This document shows positions 7,375 to 14,416 of a stretch of 18,145 bases of DNA, one piece after another. The DNA lies in NCBI GenBank assembly GCA_937890525.1, contig CALADI010000036.1, positions 1-18,145 of the forward strand. The letters are read 5' to 3'. This stretch comes from an uncultured Clostridia bacterium (GTDB lineage Bacteria > Bacillota > Clostridia > Oscillospirales > Oscillospiraceae). The translations under genes and the position numbers were made by a program. Positions within the stretch are counted from its first letter, which is position 1; every line of letters starts with the position of its first letter. The notes under the pieces were generated by a model that had not been told where the DNA came from, ran no database searches, and saw nothing but the letters and a program-made list of their open reading frames with translations.

Positions 7375-7396
7375 GCGGGGCGCATTTGCGCCCCGC
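7375..7396 (-). terminator. GC-rich hairpin between the cyclophilin gene and ssrA
   Basis: GCGGGGCGCA (7375-7384) and TGCGCCCCGC (7387-7396) form a near-perfect stem 11 bases after the cyclophilin stop. No clear T run follows on the minus strand, so it may be a weak terminator or an RNA processing or stability element ahead of tmRNA. Confidence 0.5.
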
Positions 7397-7406
7397 AGAT
7401 CATTTG

Positions 7407-7943
7407 TCAGAAACGGCCGTAGGGATCCGGCAGCTTGGTGGGCTCGGGATAGGTCTGACCGTGGGTGTCCACCTCGATGGAAGCGATCTTCTGCTCCTGC
7501 ACGGGGCGGTCGCCGGCGCCGACTCTGGTGGCGGCAATGGCATCTACCACATCCATGCCCTCGGTCACCTTGCCGAAGGCGGCATACTGACCGTCCAGAT
7601 GCTTGGCATCCTGATGCATGATGAAGAACTGGGATCCGGCGGAATTGGGGGACTGGCTGCGTGCCATGGACAGAACGCCCCGCTTGTGCCGCAGGTCGTT
7701 CTTGATCCCGTTGAAGAAGAACTCACCTTTGATGCAGTAGCCGGGGCCACCCATGCCGGTGCCGTCCGGGCAGCCTCCCTGGATCATAAAGCCGGAGATG
7801 ACACGGTGGAAGATCAGCCCGTTGTAAAAGCCGTGGTTTGCCAGATCGATAAAGTTGTAAACGCTCTGGGGTGCGATCTCGGGATACAGCTCGCCGGAAA
7901 TCACGCCGCCATTTTCCATGGTGATCTTAAAAGTAGGATTCAT
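7407..7943 (-). CDS. Peptidyl-prolyl cis-trans isomerase, cyclophilin type
   Basis: Cytoplasmic cyclophilin that catalyses proline cis-trans isomerisation during folding; the 178-residue product has no signal peptide. The cyclophilin core is clear: FHRVISGFMIQGGCPDG (45-61) with catalytic Arg47, GVLSMARSQSPNSAGSQFFI (89-108), and LDGQYAAFGKVTEGMDVVD (116-134). The usual active-site Trp and His positions are Leu116 and Tyr120, common variation in bacterial forms. The C-terminus continues past the core to PDPYGRF. The ATG follows the smpB stop by three bases and the AAGGAG ribosome site lies within the last smpB codons, so the two are translated from one transcript. Confidence 0.93.
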   Translation of the reverse strand: MNPTFKITMENGGVISGELYPEIAPQSVYNFIDLANHGFYNGLIFHRVISGFMIQGGCPDGTGMGGPGYCIKGEFFFNGIKNDLRHKRGVLSMARSQSPNSAGSQFFIMHQDAKHLDGQYAAFGKVTEGMDVVDAIAATRVGAGDRPVQEQKIASIEVDTHGQTYPEPTKLPDPYGRF

Positions 7944-7946
7944 AAT

Positions 7947-8408
7947 TTAATAACGCTCCTTCATTGCACGGTCGATCTGCCGCTTTGCATCCCGCTCGGC
8001 CGCAGACTGCCGCTTATCGTATAGCTTCTTGCCCTTGCACAGCCCCACGCACAGCTTCACGCGACTGCCCTTAAAGTACACCGACAGGGGAATGATGGAA
8101 TAGCCATCCTGCTTCACCTTGCCGTACAGGCGCATGATCTCCCGCTTGTGCATCAGCAGACGCCGGGGGCGACGGGGGTCTTTGTTGAAGATATTCCCTT
8201 TTTCATAGGGGGAAATGTGCATTTGGTTGACCAGAAGTTCGCCATCCTTGATGCCGCACCATGCGTCCTTCAGGTTCAGCGTACCTTGACGGATGGACTT
8301 GACCTCAGTACCGAACAGCTCGATCCCGGCTTCAAATTCCTCTTCAACAAAATATTCGTGATAAGCCTCCCGGTTTCGGGCGACTACCTTGATGCCGGCC
8401 TTTTCCAA
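7947..8408 (-). CDS. smpB: SsrA-binding protein SmpB
   Basis: SmpB binds the tRNA-like domain of tmRNA and delivers it to stalled ribosomes. The 153-residue product has the family blocks VARNREAYHEYFVEEEFEAG, FGTEVKSIRQGTLNLKDAW, MHISPYEKGNIFNKDPRRPR, LLMHKREIMRLYGKV, and the basic C-terminal tail KGKKLYDKRQSAAERDAKR that enters the mRNA channel. The chosen start is the TTG at 8408, because AGGAGG lies 8 bases upstream; the GTG at 8417 overlaps that site and cannot use it. The cyclophilin gene and ssrA lie downstream on the same strand. TTGACA and TATAAT sequences lie upstream (8459-8441) but are only 7 bases apart, so the promoter is unresolved. Confidence 0.96.
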   Translation of the reverse strand: MEKAGIKVVARNREAYHEYFVEEEFEAGIELFGTEVKSIRQGTLNLKDAWCGIKDGELLVNQMHISPYEKGNIFNKDPRRPRRLLMHKREIMRLYGKVKQDGYSIIPLSVYFKGSRVKLCVGLCKGKKLYDKRQSAAERDAKRQIDRAMKERY

Positions 8409-8477
8409 GGGGCTCACCTCCTAAATCTAACTATGTATGTATTATATCACGATTGTCAAGGGGGGAAAAGAGGGGAT

Positions 8478-9137
8478 TTACCCGAACAGGAATTGCTCCA
8501 GATCCTCGGTGGTATCGAAGGCGTAGTCGCTCCAAGCACGCATCTGTGCGCTGATCTGGGGCGTGTGATCCCTTCCCCAGCCGGCGTAGGCGATGGGAAC
8601 ACCGGCGGCTTTTGCCATATCACAGCCGGGCTTCAGATCGTCCACCATCAGCAGTTGGTCCGGGCGGAGGTGAAACCGCTCCATGATCTTTAGCAGGGGA
8701 TAGGGGGCGGGTTTCCGTTGGGGTGCGGGATCCTCCCATGAGAAGATCGCATCCGGTTCAATGCCGAAGTGATGGCGGTAATCCCGCAGAATATTGTATC
8801 GGCTGGAATGGGATACCACACAGACCAGTCCGCCTTCGGCTTTCTGCCGGGAGATGATCCGTTGGATCCCGGGGAAAGCTGGTGGGATGTGCTGGGCGGC
8901 ATATTCTAACCACATCTGGTATTCCTCATCCATTTCCTTGTCGGTAAAATGGTATTTTTCCTTCAAAAGTGCGCCGAAACCCGGATCAAAGCACCAGCGG
9001 GTGAATTCCTCCGGGGGCATGGTCTGCCCCGGGCGGAAGTGATCCAGCATCAGCAGAAAGCAGGGATAATTGACGCTTGCTTCGCTGGCCACCACGGTAT
9101 CGTCGTGATCCAGCACCAGACATGGGAATCTCAACAT
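8478..9137 (-). CDS. HAD-superfamily hydrolase, phosphoglycolate phosphatase-like
   Basis: A 219-residue haloacid-dehalogenase-type phosphatase, probably acting on a small phosphorylated metabolite; the substrate is not evident. Motif I is DHDDTV with nucleophile Asp10 and Asp12. Motif II is the Ser of VVSHSS (Ser109). Motif III is Lys142 in RKPAP. Motif IV is VDDLKPGCDMAKAAG with Asp166 and Asp167. An alpha-helical cap lies between motifs I and II. The ATG at 9137 is chosen because AAGGAG lies 10 bases upstream; an in-frame extension to 9314 reads through the promoter of the divergent gene and is not credible. It is divergent from the 89-residue hypothetical gene. Confidence 0.88.
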   Translation of the reverse strand: MLRFPCLVLDHDDTVVASEASVNYPCFLLMLDHFRPGQTMPPEEFTRWCFDPGFGALLKEKYHFTDKEMDEEYQMWLEYAAQHIPPAFPGIQRIISRQKAEGGLVCVVSHSSRYNILRDYRHHFGIEPDAIFSWEDPAPQRKPAPYPLLKIMERFHLRPDQLLMVDDLKPGCDMAKAAGVPIAYAGWGRDHTPQISAQMRAWSDYAFDTTEDLEQFLFG

Positions 9138-9189
9138 AGATATGCTCCTTTGTGTCTGCCGGATCTCACCGACAGGAAATGATTTCTTC

Positions 9190-9218
9190 TTGCTATATAC
9201 GAACAAATGTGCTAAAAT
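9190..9218 (+). promoter_or_regulatory. Promoter of the 89-residue hypothetical gene
   Basis: TTGCTA (9190-9195) and TAAAAT (9213-9218) with a 17-base spacer and an extended TGC just before the -10. The AGGGAGG ribosome site (9232-9238) follows shortly after. Confidence 0.65.
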
Positions 9219-9247
9219 AAGCAAAAACAAGAGGGAGGTATGTGACC

Positions 9248-9517
9248 ATGACATCAGCCAATATCCCGGTGGATGTGCTGTGCGTATGCTCAGCCGCCGG
9301 GCAGATCCGCCCACTCCGGCTTCAGATGCAGGCGCCGGAAGAGGGAATGCAGCGGATCGACATCGACCAGATCCTCAGTACCAAGCAGATTTGCGGCACC
9401 GGGGCGGAGGCTCAGGTCTACCGCTGCCGGGCCTGCGTGGGGGATGGGGTGCAGGTATTCGATCTCAAATACTTGATCCGTGCCCATCGTTGGTATCTAT
9501 CCCCTAGAAACGGCTGA
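9248..9517 (+). CDS. Small uncharacterised protein, 89 residues
   Basis: No firm family known to me. The ATG at 9248 lies 9 bases after AGGGAGG, and a clear promoter precedes it, so the gene looks real. The product has alternating short hydrophobic strands: VDVLCVCS (8-15), then GQIRPLRLQM (19-28), RIDIDQIL and QVYRCRACVGDGVQVFDLKYL, ending in HRWYLSPRNG. This pattern suggests a small beta-barrel. The GxIxPLR start resembles short Clostridia hypothetical proteins of similar length. Cysteines at 12, 14, 49, 60 and 63 do not form an obvious metal site. It is convergent with asnA, the two stop codons being one base apart with no terminator between. Confidence 0.6.
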   Translation: MTSANIPVDVLCVCSAAGQIRPLRLQMQAPEEGMQRIDIDQILSTKQICGTGAEAQVYRCRACVGDGVQVFDLKYLIRAHRWYLSPRNG

Positions 9518-9518
9518 G

Positions 9519-10520
9519 TTACAGCAGGAAGATATGATCCCTGTGGCATCGCCGGATAATTTCTCTGGGCCACAGGCTGACCTGCACCTCACCGATGTGG
9601 GCTTTGCCCAGCATCAGCATACACAGCCGGCTCTGCCCAATGCCGCCGCCGATGCTCAGGGGCAGTTCGCCGGACAGCACGGCCTGATGGAAGGGAAGCA
9701 GCAGCCGGTGCTGGCACCTCAGCTCCTGACATTGGCGGCGCATGGAGGCGGCATCCACCCGGATCCCCATGCTGGAGATCTCTACGGCGGTTTGCAGGAC
9801 ATCGTCCCAGAACAGCAGGTCGCCATTCAGCTCCCAGTCGTCGTAATCTGGGGCACGGGAATCGTGCCGCTGACCGCTGCGGAGTTTTCCGCCGATCTTC
9901 ATCAGGAAGGTGGTGGGATGCTCCCGGACATAGGCGTTCTCTCGTTGCTTGCCGGTCGTGCCGGGGTAGAGATCCTCCAATTCCTGCGTGGTCACGAAGC
10001 TGACCTCCCGGGACAGGGATACCGAAAGCTGGGGATACATGGACTTGACAGCGGTGTGGGTGGAGCAGATGGCATCCACGATATCCTGCACCGTCCGACG
10101 GAGGACTTGGGGTGTACGCATTTGGGGGGTGATGACCTTCTCCCAGTCCCATTGATCCACATAGATGGAGTGCAGGGCATCGGGGATCTCGTCCCGGCGG
10201 ATGGCATTCATGTCGGTGTACAGCCCGGTATCCACCTGAAAGCCATAGGTTCCCAACGCCTGCCGCTTCCATTTGGCCAGACTGTGTACCACCTGCGCCC
10301 CGTTTTTGATCTCCGGCACGCCGGGGATATCGAAGCTGACCGGACGCTCCACGCCGCTGAGATCGTCATTGAGCCCGGTGGCGGGATCCACGAACAGCGG
10401 TGCGGTGGCACGGATCAGATGCAGACGGCGGGAAAGCTCGTGCTGAAAATCCTGCTTGATAAAGCCGATAGCGTTCTGAGTCTCGTATAAGTTTAGAATG
10501 GAATAGTAACCTGAGGGCAT
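9519..10520 (-). CDS. asnA: Aspartate-ammonia ligase (asparagine synthetase A)
   Basis: AsnA makes asparagine from aspartate, ammonia and ATP, giving AMP and pyrophosphate; it is related to class II aminoacyl-tRNA synthetases and acts as a cytoplasmic dimer. The 333-residue length is typical. Conserved blocks include LIRATAPLFVDPATGLNDDL (about 35-54), VVHSLAKWKRQAL (about 77-89), DMNAIRRDE, YVDQWDWEKVI, SRAPDYDDWELNGDLLFW (about 220-237) and the class II motif-3-like GGGIGQSRLCMLML (about 291-304). The start at 10520 is chosen for AGGAGG 8 bases upstream, over an earlier Met at 10541. It lies 42 bases after the acetyltransferase gene, so the two may be co-transcribed. No T-box leader is seen in that gap. 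Confidence 0.96.
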   Translation of the reverse strand: MPSGYYSILNLYETQNAIGFIKQDFQHELSRRLHLIRATAPLFVDPATGLNDDLSGVERPVSFDIPGVPEIKNGAQVVHSLAKWKRQALGTYGFQVDTGLYTDMNAIRRDEIPDALHSIYVDQWDWEKVITPQMRTPQVLRRTVQDIVDAICSTHTAVKSMYPQLSVSLSREVSFVTTQELEDLYPGTTGKQRENAYVREHPTTFLMKIGGKLRSGQRHDSRAPDYDDWELNGDLLFWDDVLQTAVEISSMGIRVDAASMRRQCQELRCQHRLLLPFHQAVLSGELPLSIGGGIGQSRLCMLMLGKAHIGEVQVSLWPREIIRRCHRDHIFLL

Positions 10521-10562
10521 AAGATCGCCTCCTGATTTCAAAATTAAGCCGTTGCAGGCGGC

Positions 10563-11159
10563 TCAAAAGCCGTTGCGATCCCAGCAGAAGTGAAGATCCT
10601 CCTCGGTGATGGGGCGGATCACCCTGCATGGATTGCCCACGGCCACGCAGTTGTCCGGGATGTCCCGGTTGACCACGCTTCCCGCGCCGATGACCACATT
10701 GCTGCCGATGGTGACGCCGGGCAGCACCTGCACCCCTGCGCCGATCCAAACATTGTCCCCCACGGTGATGGGGTAGGCATACTCCAAGCCCTGATTGCGC
10801 CGCTGGGCATCGATGGGGTGCCCGGCGGTGTAGAAGCCGCAGTTGGGAGCAATGAACACATGATCCCCAAAACGCACCGGGGCACCGTCCAAGATCACGG
10901 TATTATGGTTGGCAAAAAAGTCTCTGCCGATTTGGATGTGATAGCCGTAGTCGCACCAGAAGGGGGCGGCAATGCTGAATTCACCGCCGATTTTGCCCAG
11001 AAGGGTGTGCATCAGGTCTTGCTGGGCATCGGTCTGGGCGGGAGAAAGCTGGTTATAGGCATGGCAAAGTTCCTTGGCTCTGGTGCGCTCCTGGATCAGT
11101 TGAGCGTCATAATTGGCATCGTAGAGCATTTGCCGGCACATTTTTTCTTTTTCCGTCAT
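10563..11159 (-). CDS. Maltose/galactoside-type O-acetyltransferase, hexapeptide-repeat family
   Basis: A 198-residue left-handed beta-helix enzyme that transfers acetyl from acetyl-CoA to a sugar hydroxyl; the acceptor is uncertain. The N-terminal MTEKEKMCRQMLYDANYD is the maltose acetyltransferase cap domain. Hexapeptide repeats run from about residue 75 to 180 (for example VTIGSNVVIGAGSVV). The catalytic histidine is His114 in YTAGHPIDAQRR, and the C-terminus has the typical GNPCRVIRPI. The ATG at 11159 has AAAGGAG 9 bases upstream; an in-frame extension to 11252 crosses the Nudix promoter and is rejected. It is divergent from the Nudix gene. Confidence 0.93.
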   Translation of the reverse strand: MTEKEKMCRQMLYDANYDAQLIQERTRAKELCHAYNQLSPAQTDAQQDLMHTLLGKIGGEFSIAAPFWCDYGYHIQIGRDFFANHNTVILDGAPVRFGDHVFIAPNCGFYTAGHPIDAQRRNQGLEYAYPITVGDNVWIGAGVQVLPGVTIGSNVVIGAGSVVNRDIPDNCVAVGNPCRVIRPITEEDLHFCWDRNGF

Positions 11160-11198
11160 GAAAAGACTCCTTTCATGGGTGATTTCCCGTAGTCCCCC

Positions 11199-11228
11199 TT
11201 GTTTGGGGGATTCGGACTGTGCTATAAT
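11199..11228 (+). promoter_or_regulatory. Promoter of the Nudix gene
   Basis: TTGTTT (11199-11204) and a perfect TATAAT (11223-11228) with an 18-base spacer and an extended TGC before the -10. The start at about 11235 leaves a very short leader with AAGGAGGG before the ATG at 11251. Confidence 0.7.
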
Positions 11229-11250
11229 CAGAAAAAAGGAGGGATGCGTC

Positions 11251-11715
11251 ATGTCCTATGTCATATTTTATCGCAATGATCCCAATGCGCCCAAGACCAC
11301 CCGGGGGGCACATCTGGGCTCCAATGCGATCATAACCTGCAAGGGCAGACTCCTGCTGGAGCGGCGCCGGGATTCGGACACTTGGGGATTGATCGGCGGT
11401 GGCGCCAAGGGTTGGGAGACGGAGAAGCAGGCGATGGTTCGCGAGATCCGGGAGGAACTGGGGATCTGGGTGCCGGAGTCAAGTCTGGTTCGGCTCAGAT
11501 CCTACGGCGAACCGGGGCGCATCGCCGCATTCCGAGACGGCAGCGTTTGGCGCATGGTGATCGTGGTGTTCGCACTTGAATTGGAGGAAGAGCCGGAATT
11601 CCGGATCAGCAGCGAATCCAAGGAGGTTCGCTTCTTCACAAAGGAGGAACTGTCCGGGATCGATATCGTCGTTACCCACGAGGATATCGTGGAGGATTGG
11701 TTCATCCACCGATAA
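11251..11715 (+). CDS. Nudix hydrolase
   Basis: Nudix enzymes hydrolyse nucleoside diphosphates linked to another moiety, using metal ions held by the Nudix box. The 154-residue product matches the full Nudix consensus GX5EX7REUXEEXGU in the stretch GGAKGWE...REIREELGI (about 49-71), so it should be active. Before it lie the typical strands NAIITCKGRLLLERRR and DTWGLIGGG. The substrate cannot be told. The start follows AAGGAGGG by 7 bases. It is convergent with the deacetylase gene with a 12-base gap and no terminator seen. Confidence 0.92.
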   Translation: MSYVIFYRNDPNAPKTTRGAHLGSNAIITCKGRLLLERRRDSDTWGLIGGGAKGWETEKQAMVREIREELGIWVPESSLVRLRSYGEPGRIAAFRDGSVWRMVIVVFALELEEEPEFRISSESKEVRFFTKEELSGIDIVVTHEDIVEDWFIHR

Positions 11716-11727
11716 AGGGCGGCGTGT

Positions 11728-12918
11728 TTAATCTGCCGACACCATGGCGGCGAACTCGTCCAGCGTGGTGTAGCGGCTGACATAGTAGCGGCTGACGGTC
11801 ATGGGATCGTCGCCGGTGGTGTACAGACCGCCGTTCATATCGATGCCGAAGTTATAATACTGGGCAGTAAGTTCCTTGGTTGTCTCGTTTCGCTCTCCGC
11901 TGGGATAGCACAGCACATGGGGCTCCCGCCCGGTCATCCGTGCCACCTCCAACTTGGAGTCCCGGATCTCCGTCAACTGCTGGGCTTCGTCCAAGGAAGA
12001 CAATTCCGGGTGGTTCACCGTATGGCTCTGGATGGAGACAAGCCCAGAGTCCGACAGCTCCTTGACCTGCTCCCGGGTCATACTCCGCTGGCTGACGCCC
12101 ATGGCAGAGGTGATCACAAAGATGGTAGCTTTCGCATTGTATTTTTCCAACAAGGGATACAGTTGGGTGTAGTTGTCCAGATAGCCGTCGTCAAAGGTCA
12201 GGATCACCGGCTTGTCGTAGTTCTCAAGGTCGGGCAGATCCTCGAAAAAGATGGGATCATATCCGTTTTCGGTGAGATAAGCAAGCTGCTGCTCCATGTC
12301 CGACGGGCTAACGAATAGCTCCTCAAAGCCCCAGAGATCGTCGCTGACAGCGTGATACATCAGCACCGGGACGGATACCCCTTGAGGAACATGAAGTTCG
12401 GAAATGCCGCTGGTGCAGTATATATGGGACTGGGCTTCGTCATTCAAGATGGAAATCCCCAAAATCTGACAGAACTCCTCCAGCGGGACATAGATCTGCC
12501 CCTGATGGGTGAGCATCTCCTGCTTCATGGGGTGCGGTCGTCCGTTGATGACCGGTCCGAGCTGCCCGGGGGACAGCACGACATCGAGCAGATCCCATTG
12601 GAATCCCAGCGTCCCGTCCTCCTCTTGGATCAGCTCCAAGCCGTCAACGGCACGGAGAAATTCCTCCGCCGGTGCGTATGTGACGCCATCGGAGATAACG
12701 CTGCCCCCGGTGATGAGATCACCGTCCACGGTGAGGGAGTGACCTGCAGGCAGGCTCGGCTCCGGCTGAGTGGTCTCCGGCGGAGAAGTGGGAGCTTCCG
12801 TGGGGGCAATGGCAGAGGGGGCGGAAGATTGGGGCGAGTCAGCTGCATGGGGCTGACGGCATCCGACGAATGTACAGGCTAAAATCAAGGCAAGAACCGC
12901 CGTGTAGATCCGTTTCAT
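11728..12918 (-). CDS. Polysaccharide deacetylase (NodB-type) lipoprotein
   Basis: A 396-residue secreted lipoprotein that probably removes acetyl or formyl groups from cell-envelope polysaccharide. The N-terminus MKRIYTAVLALILACTFVGC is a lipoprotein signal with lipidated Cys20. A Pro/Ser/Thr-rich linker (about 25-60) spans the wall. Residues about 60-170 resemble the copper-amine-oxidase N-terminal-like stalk domain often found in Clostridia wall proteins. The NodB domain starts with VPVLMYHAVSDD (about 183). It has TFDDGY (241-246) with catalytic Asp243 and metal Asp244, the metal histidines in SHTVNH (His299, His303) and the CYPSGE block near 337-342. The ATG at 12918 has GGAGG 8 bases upstream. 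It is divergent from the OLE RNA transcript. Confidence 0.93.
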   Translation of the reverse strand: MKRIYTAVLALILACTFVGCRQPHAADSPQSSAPSAIAPTEAPTSPPETTQPEPSLPAGHSLTVDGDLITGGSVISDGVTYAPAEEFLRAVDGLELIQEEDGTLGFQWDLLDVVLSPGQLGPVINGRPHPMKQEMLTHQGQIYVPLEEFCQILGISILNDEAQSHIYCTSGISELHVPQGVSVPVLMYHAVSDDLWGFEELFVSPSDMEQQLAYLTENGYDPIFFEDLPDLENYDKPVILTFDDGYLDNYTQLYPLLEKYNAKATIFVITSAMGVSQRSMTREQVKELSDSGLVSIQSHTVNHPELSSLDEAQQLTEIRDSKLEVARMTGREPHVLCYPSGERNETTKELTAQYYNFGIDMNGGLYTTGDDPMTVSRYYVSRYTTLDEFAAMVSAD

Positions 12919-13125
12919 TGCATATACCTCCAATGTAATGTATTTCCGTCAATATATCATAGCGCCCCCCAAATAGCAATAGCGCCTGCCGGTCATCCGT
13001 GGGGATTTTGCGCATAAGATACGATATCGTGGTGACTTTTGGGAAAATGCGGCAGAATTGCCCGCCAGATGATGCGGACTGGCAAAAGATTTATGAATTG
13101 TTCAAATAGATCCGGGAAGAACCTC

Positions 13126-13154
13126 TTGTATATCCATACAAAATATGCTATTAT
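13126..13154 (+). promoter_or_regulatory. Promoter of OLE RNA and the oapA-dxs operon
   Basis: TTGTAT (13126-13131) and TATTAT (13149-13154) are 17 bases apart, with an extended TGC directly before the -10. The predicted start falls at about 13161, exactly where the 5' arm of the terminal helix begins. Confidence 0.75.
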
Positions 13155-13160
13155 GAACAT

Positions 13161-13775
13161 GACGACGCAGTATCCTAGTCGGAACGACTGGCTCCGAGAT
13201 AGGGCCTAAAAATCCTATGAAGGGCATATCGATGAAGTCCCTTGTGTCTGCTTTTTACGCCCAGTTTAGGGTGGATGCTGGGGGTTAAGGATTCAGGGCG
13301 CACTCCAATGGCATGGGGTATACGACCCGGTTTCCGTGGAGACCATTTCTTGTGCGACGACGTTTTACATCCCCAACCGATGGGGGCCGTTCGCGTACGA
13401 ACTTGGTATGAACCTGCAATGCGGTGCACAGAATCGTGTGCTGTGTGCAGTGTAGCCTGCCTTGAGTGAATATGCCGGGGAAAGGGGATCTGGCGGACGG
13501 CGGTTATGGCCATAGCCGTGTCCGATATTGCCCCTGGAAACCATATTTGCAAAAGAGGCTAAGTGCTAGATCGTTCTGTTGTGGAAATCACCTAGGCTGT
13601 CTTCATTGGGCAGACGAGAGATTGCAGTACGGACTAAGTGGCAATCGGGTTCTCATGGTATGGTAACACATGAGCGCTGAGATCAAAGGGAAACCGCCTG
13701 TGCGGCAACGGCAGGTTCTCTCTGGGGAAAACATACCCGACCTAAGCCGTAAGATTTATCTCGTCTGCTGTCGTC
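13161..13775 (+). ncRNA. ole: OLE RNA (Ornate Large Extremophilic RNA)
   Basis: OLE RNA is a roughly 600-nt structured RNA of anaerobic and extremophilic Firmicutes. It binds the membrane protein OapA and others in a membrane ribonucleoprotein; in Halalkalibacterium halodurans its loss causes sensitivity to cold, alcohols and Mg2+. Seen here: about 615 nt with no credible coding, between a good promoter and the ribosome site of oapA. The ends pair: GACGACGCAG (13161-13170) with CTGCTGTCGTC (13765-13775). Internal hairpins include GTTCG/CGAAC (13389-13402), GGACGGC paired with GCC and GTCC (13495-13523), ATTGC/GCAAT (13621-13645) and CTCATG/CATGAG (13652-13674). RNase P and 6S RNA signatures are absent. 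The neighbours oapA, dxs, tlyA, nadK and argR are those known for OLE loci. Exact ends are inferred; a covariance-model search was not run. Confidence 0.92.
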
Positions 13776-13803
13776 ACATCATCAACAATAAGGAGCGGTC
13801 TCA

Positions 13804-14403
13804 GTGGCAAAGCCGGATCCAGATTCCATAAAGAAAGAAGAAAAACGCCGCACCAGAAAATGGGTGCTCACGGTCTTTGTTGCGACCATATTTATTTCCG
13901 GGCTGATCTCTCTGGCGTCGGATGAACTGATGAAGCGCAGCAATATGTTTGTTGCATTCGTGATCCTGCTGCTCATCGTATTTATCGGCATCATTTTCGA
14001 TGTGATCGGTATGGCAGTTGCTTCTGCCGATGAGAAGCCCTTTCATTCCATGGCTTCCCGCAAGGTAGCCGGTGCGCAGGAATGCATCATGCTGCTTCGC
14101 AATGCCGAGCGGGTCAGCTCTATCTGCAACGATGTGGTGGGCGATATCTGCGGTGTTGTTTCCGGCGCGGCTTCGGCAACCATTGCGGCTCAAATCTTAT
14201 CCAATTTTCAGTTTTCGTGGCCGGATATCGTCACGCTGTTGATGTCGTCTTTCGTGGCGGCGTTGACTGTGGGCGGCAAGGCTATCGGCAAGGGCTTCGC
14301 TGTGAATTCCTGCACTTCCATCGTGTTTTTTGCAGGCAAGATCCTTTATGGCCTGCGCCAGATCCCCGGGGTCAGATCCGGGCAAAAAAAGAAAAAATCA
14401 TAA
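13804..14403 (+). CDS. oapA: OLE-associated membrane protein OapA
   Basis: OapA anchors OLE RNA to the membrane. The 199-residue protein starts with a basic tail (KKEEKRRTRK, about 10-19) suited to RNA or phospholipid contact. It has about four transmembrane helices: roughly 20-38, 48-69, 112-131 and 140-157. It ends in the basic tail GQKKKKS. A conserved-looking loop ASADEKPFHSMASRKVAGA (73-91) follows helix 2. DVVGD (Asp110, Asp114) fits the DxxxD motif reported as functionally important in OapA of H. halodurans. The GTG at 13804 has AAGGAG 8 bases upstream. It lies directly after OLE RNA with no terminator between and 13 bases before dxs, so all are probably on one transcript. Identification combines protein features with context. 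Confidence 0.9.
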   Translation: MAKPDPDSIKKEEKRRTRKWVLTVFVATIFISGLISLASDELMKRSNMFVAFVILLLIVFIGIIFDVIGMAVASADEKPFHSMASRKVAGAQECIMLLRNAERVSSICNDVVGDICGVVSGAASATIAAQILSNFQFSWPDIVTLLMSSFVAALTVGGKAIGKGFAVNSCTSIVFFAGKILYGLRQIPGVRSGQKKKKS

Positions 14404-14416
14404 AGGTTGTGAAACC

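Noticed and set aside
8441..8459. TTGACA and TATAAT on the minus strand upstream of smpB
   Set aside because: Each is a perfect hexamer but they are only 7 bases apart, so they cannot form one standard promoter.
9480..10490. Long plus-strand open frame (336 codons)
   Set aside because: Antisense shadow of asnA; no ribosome site, and the translation shows no family features.
10521..10562. T-box or other riboswitch ahead of asnA
   Set aside because: Only 42 bases separate it from the preceding gene, with no T-box sequence; too short for a leader.
13047..13109. 20-codon frame MRQNCPPDDADWQKIYELFK upstream of the OLE promoter
   Set aside because: It looks protein-like but has no ribosome site or credible upstream extension; at most a remnant.
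13175..13666. Short open frames on both strands inside the OLE region
   Set aside because: They have no ribosome sites and no recognisable protein features, and they conflict with the RNA structure; the region behaves as non-coding RNA.
13161..13775. RNase P RNA, 6S RNA or group II intron as the large RNA
   Set aside because: The RNase P GAGGAAAGTCC-type core and intron domain V are absent, 6S is far shorter, and the oapA neighbour fits OLE.
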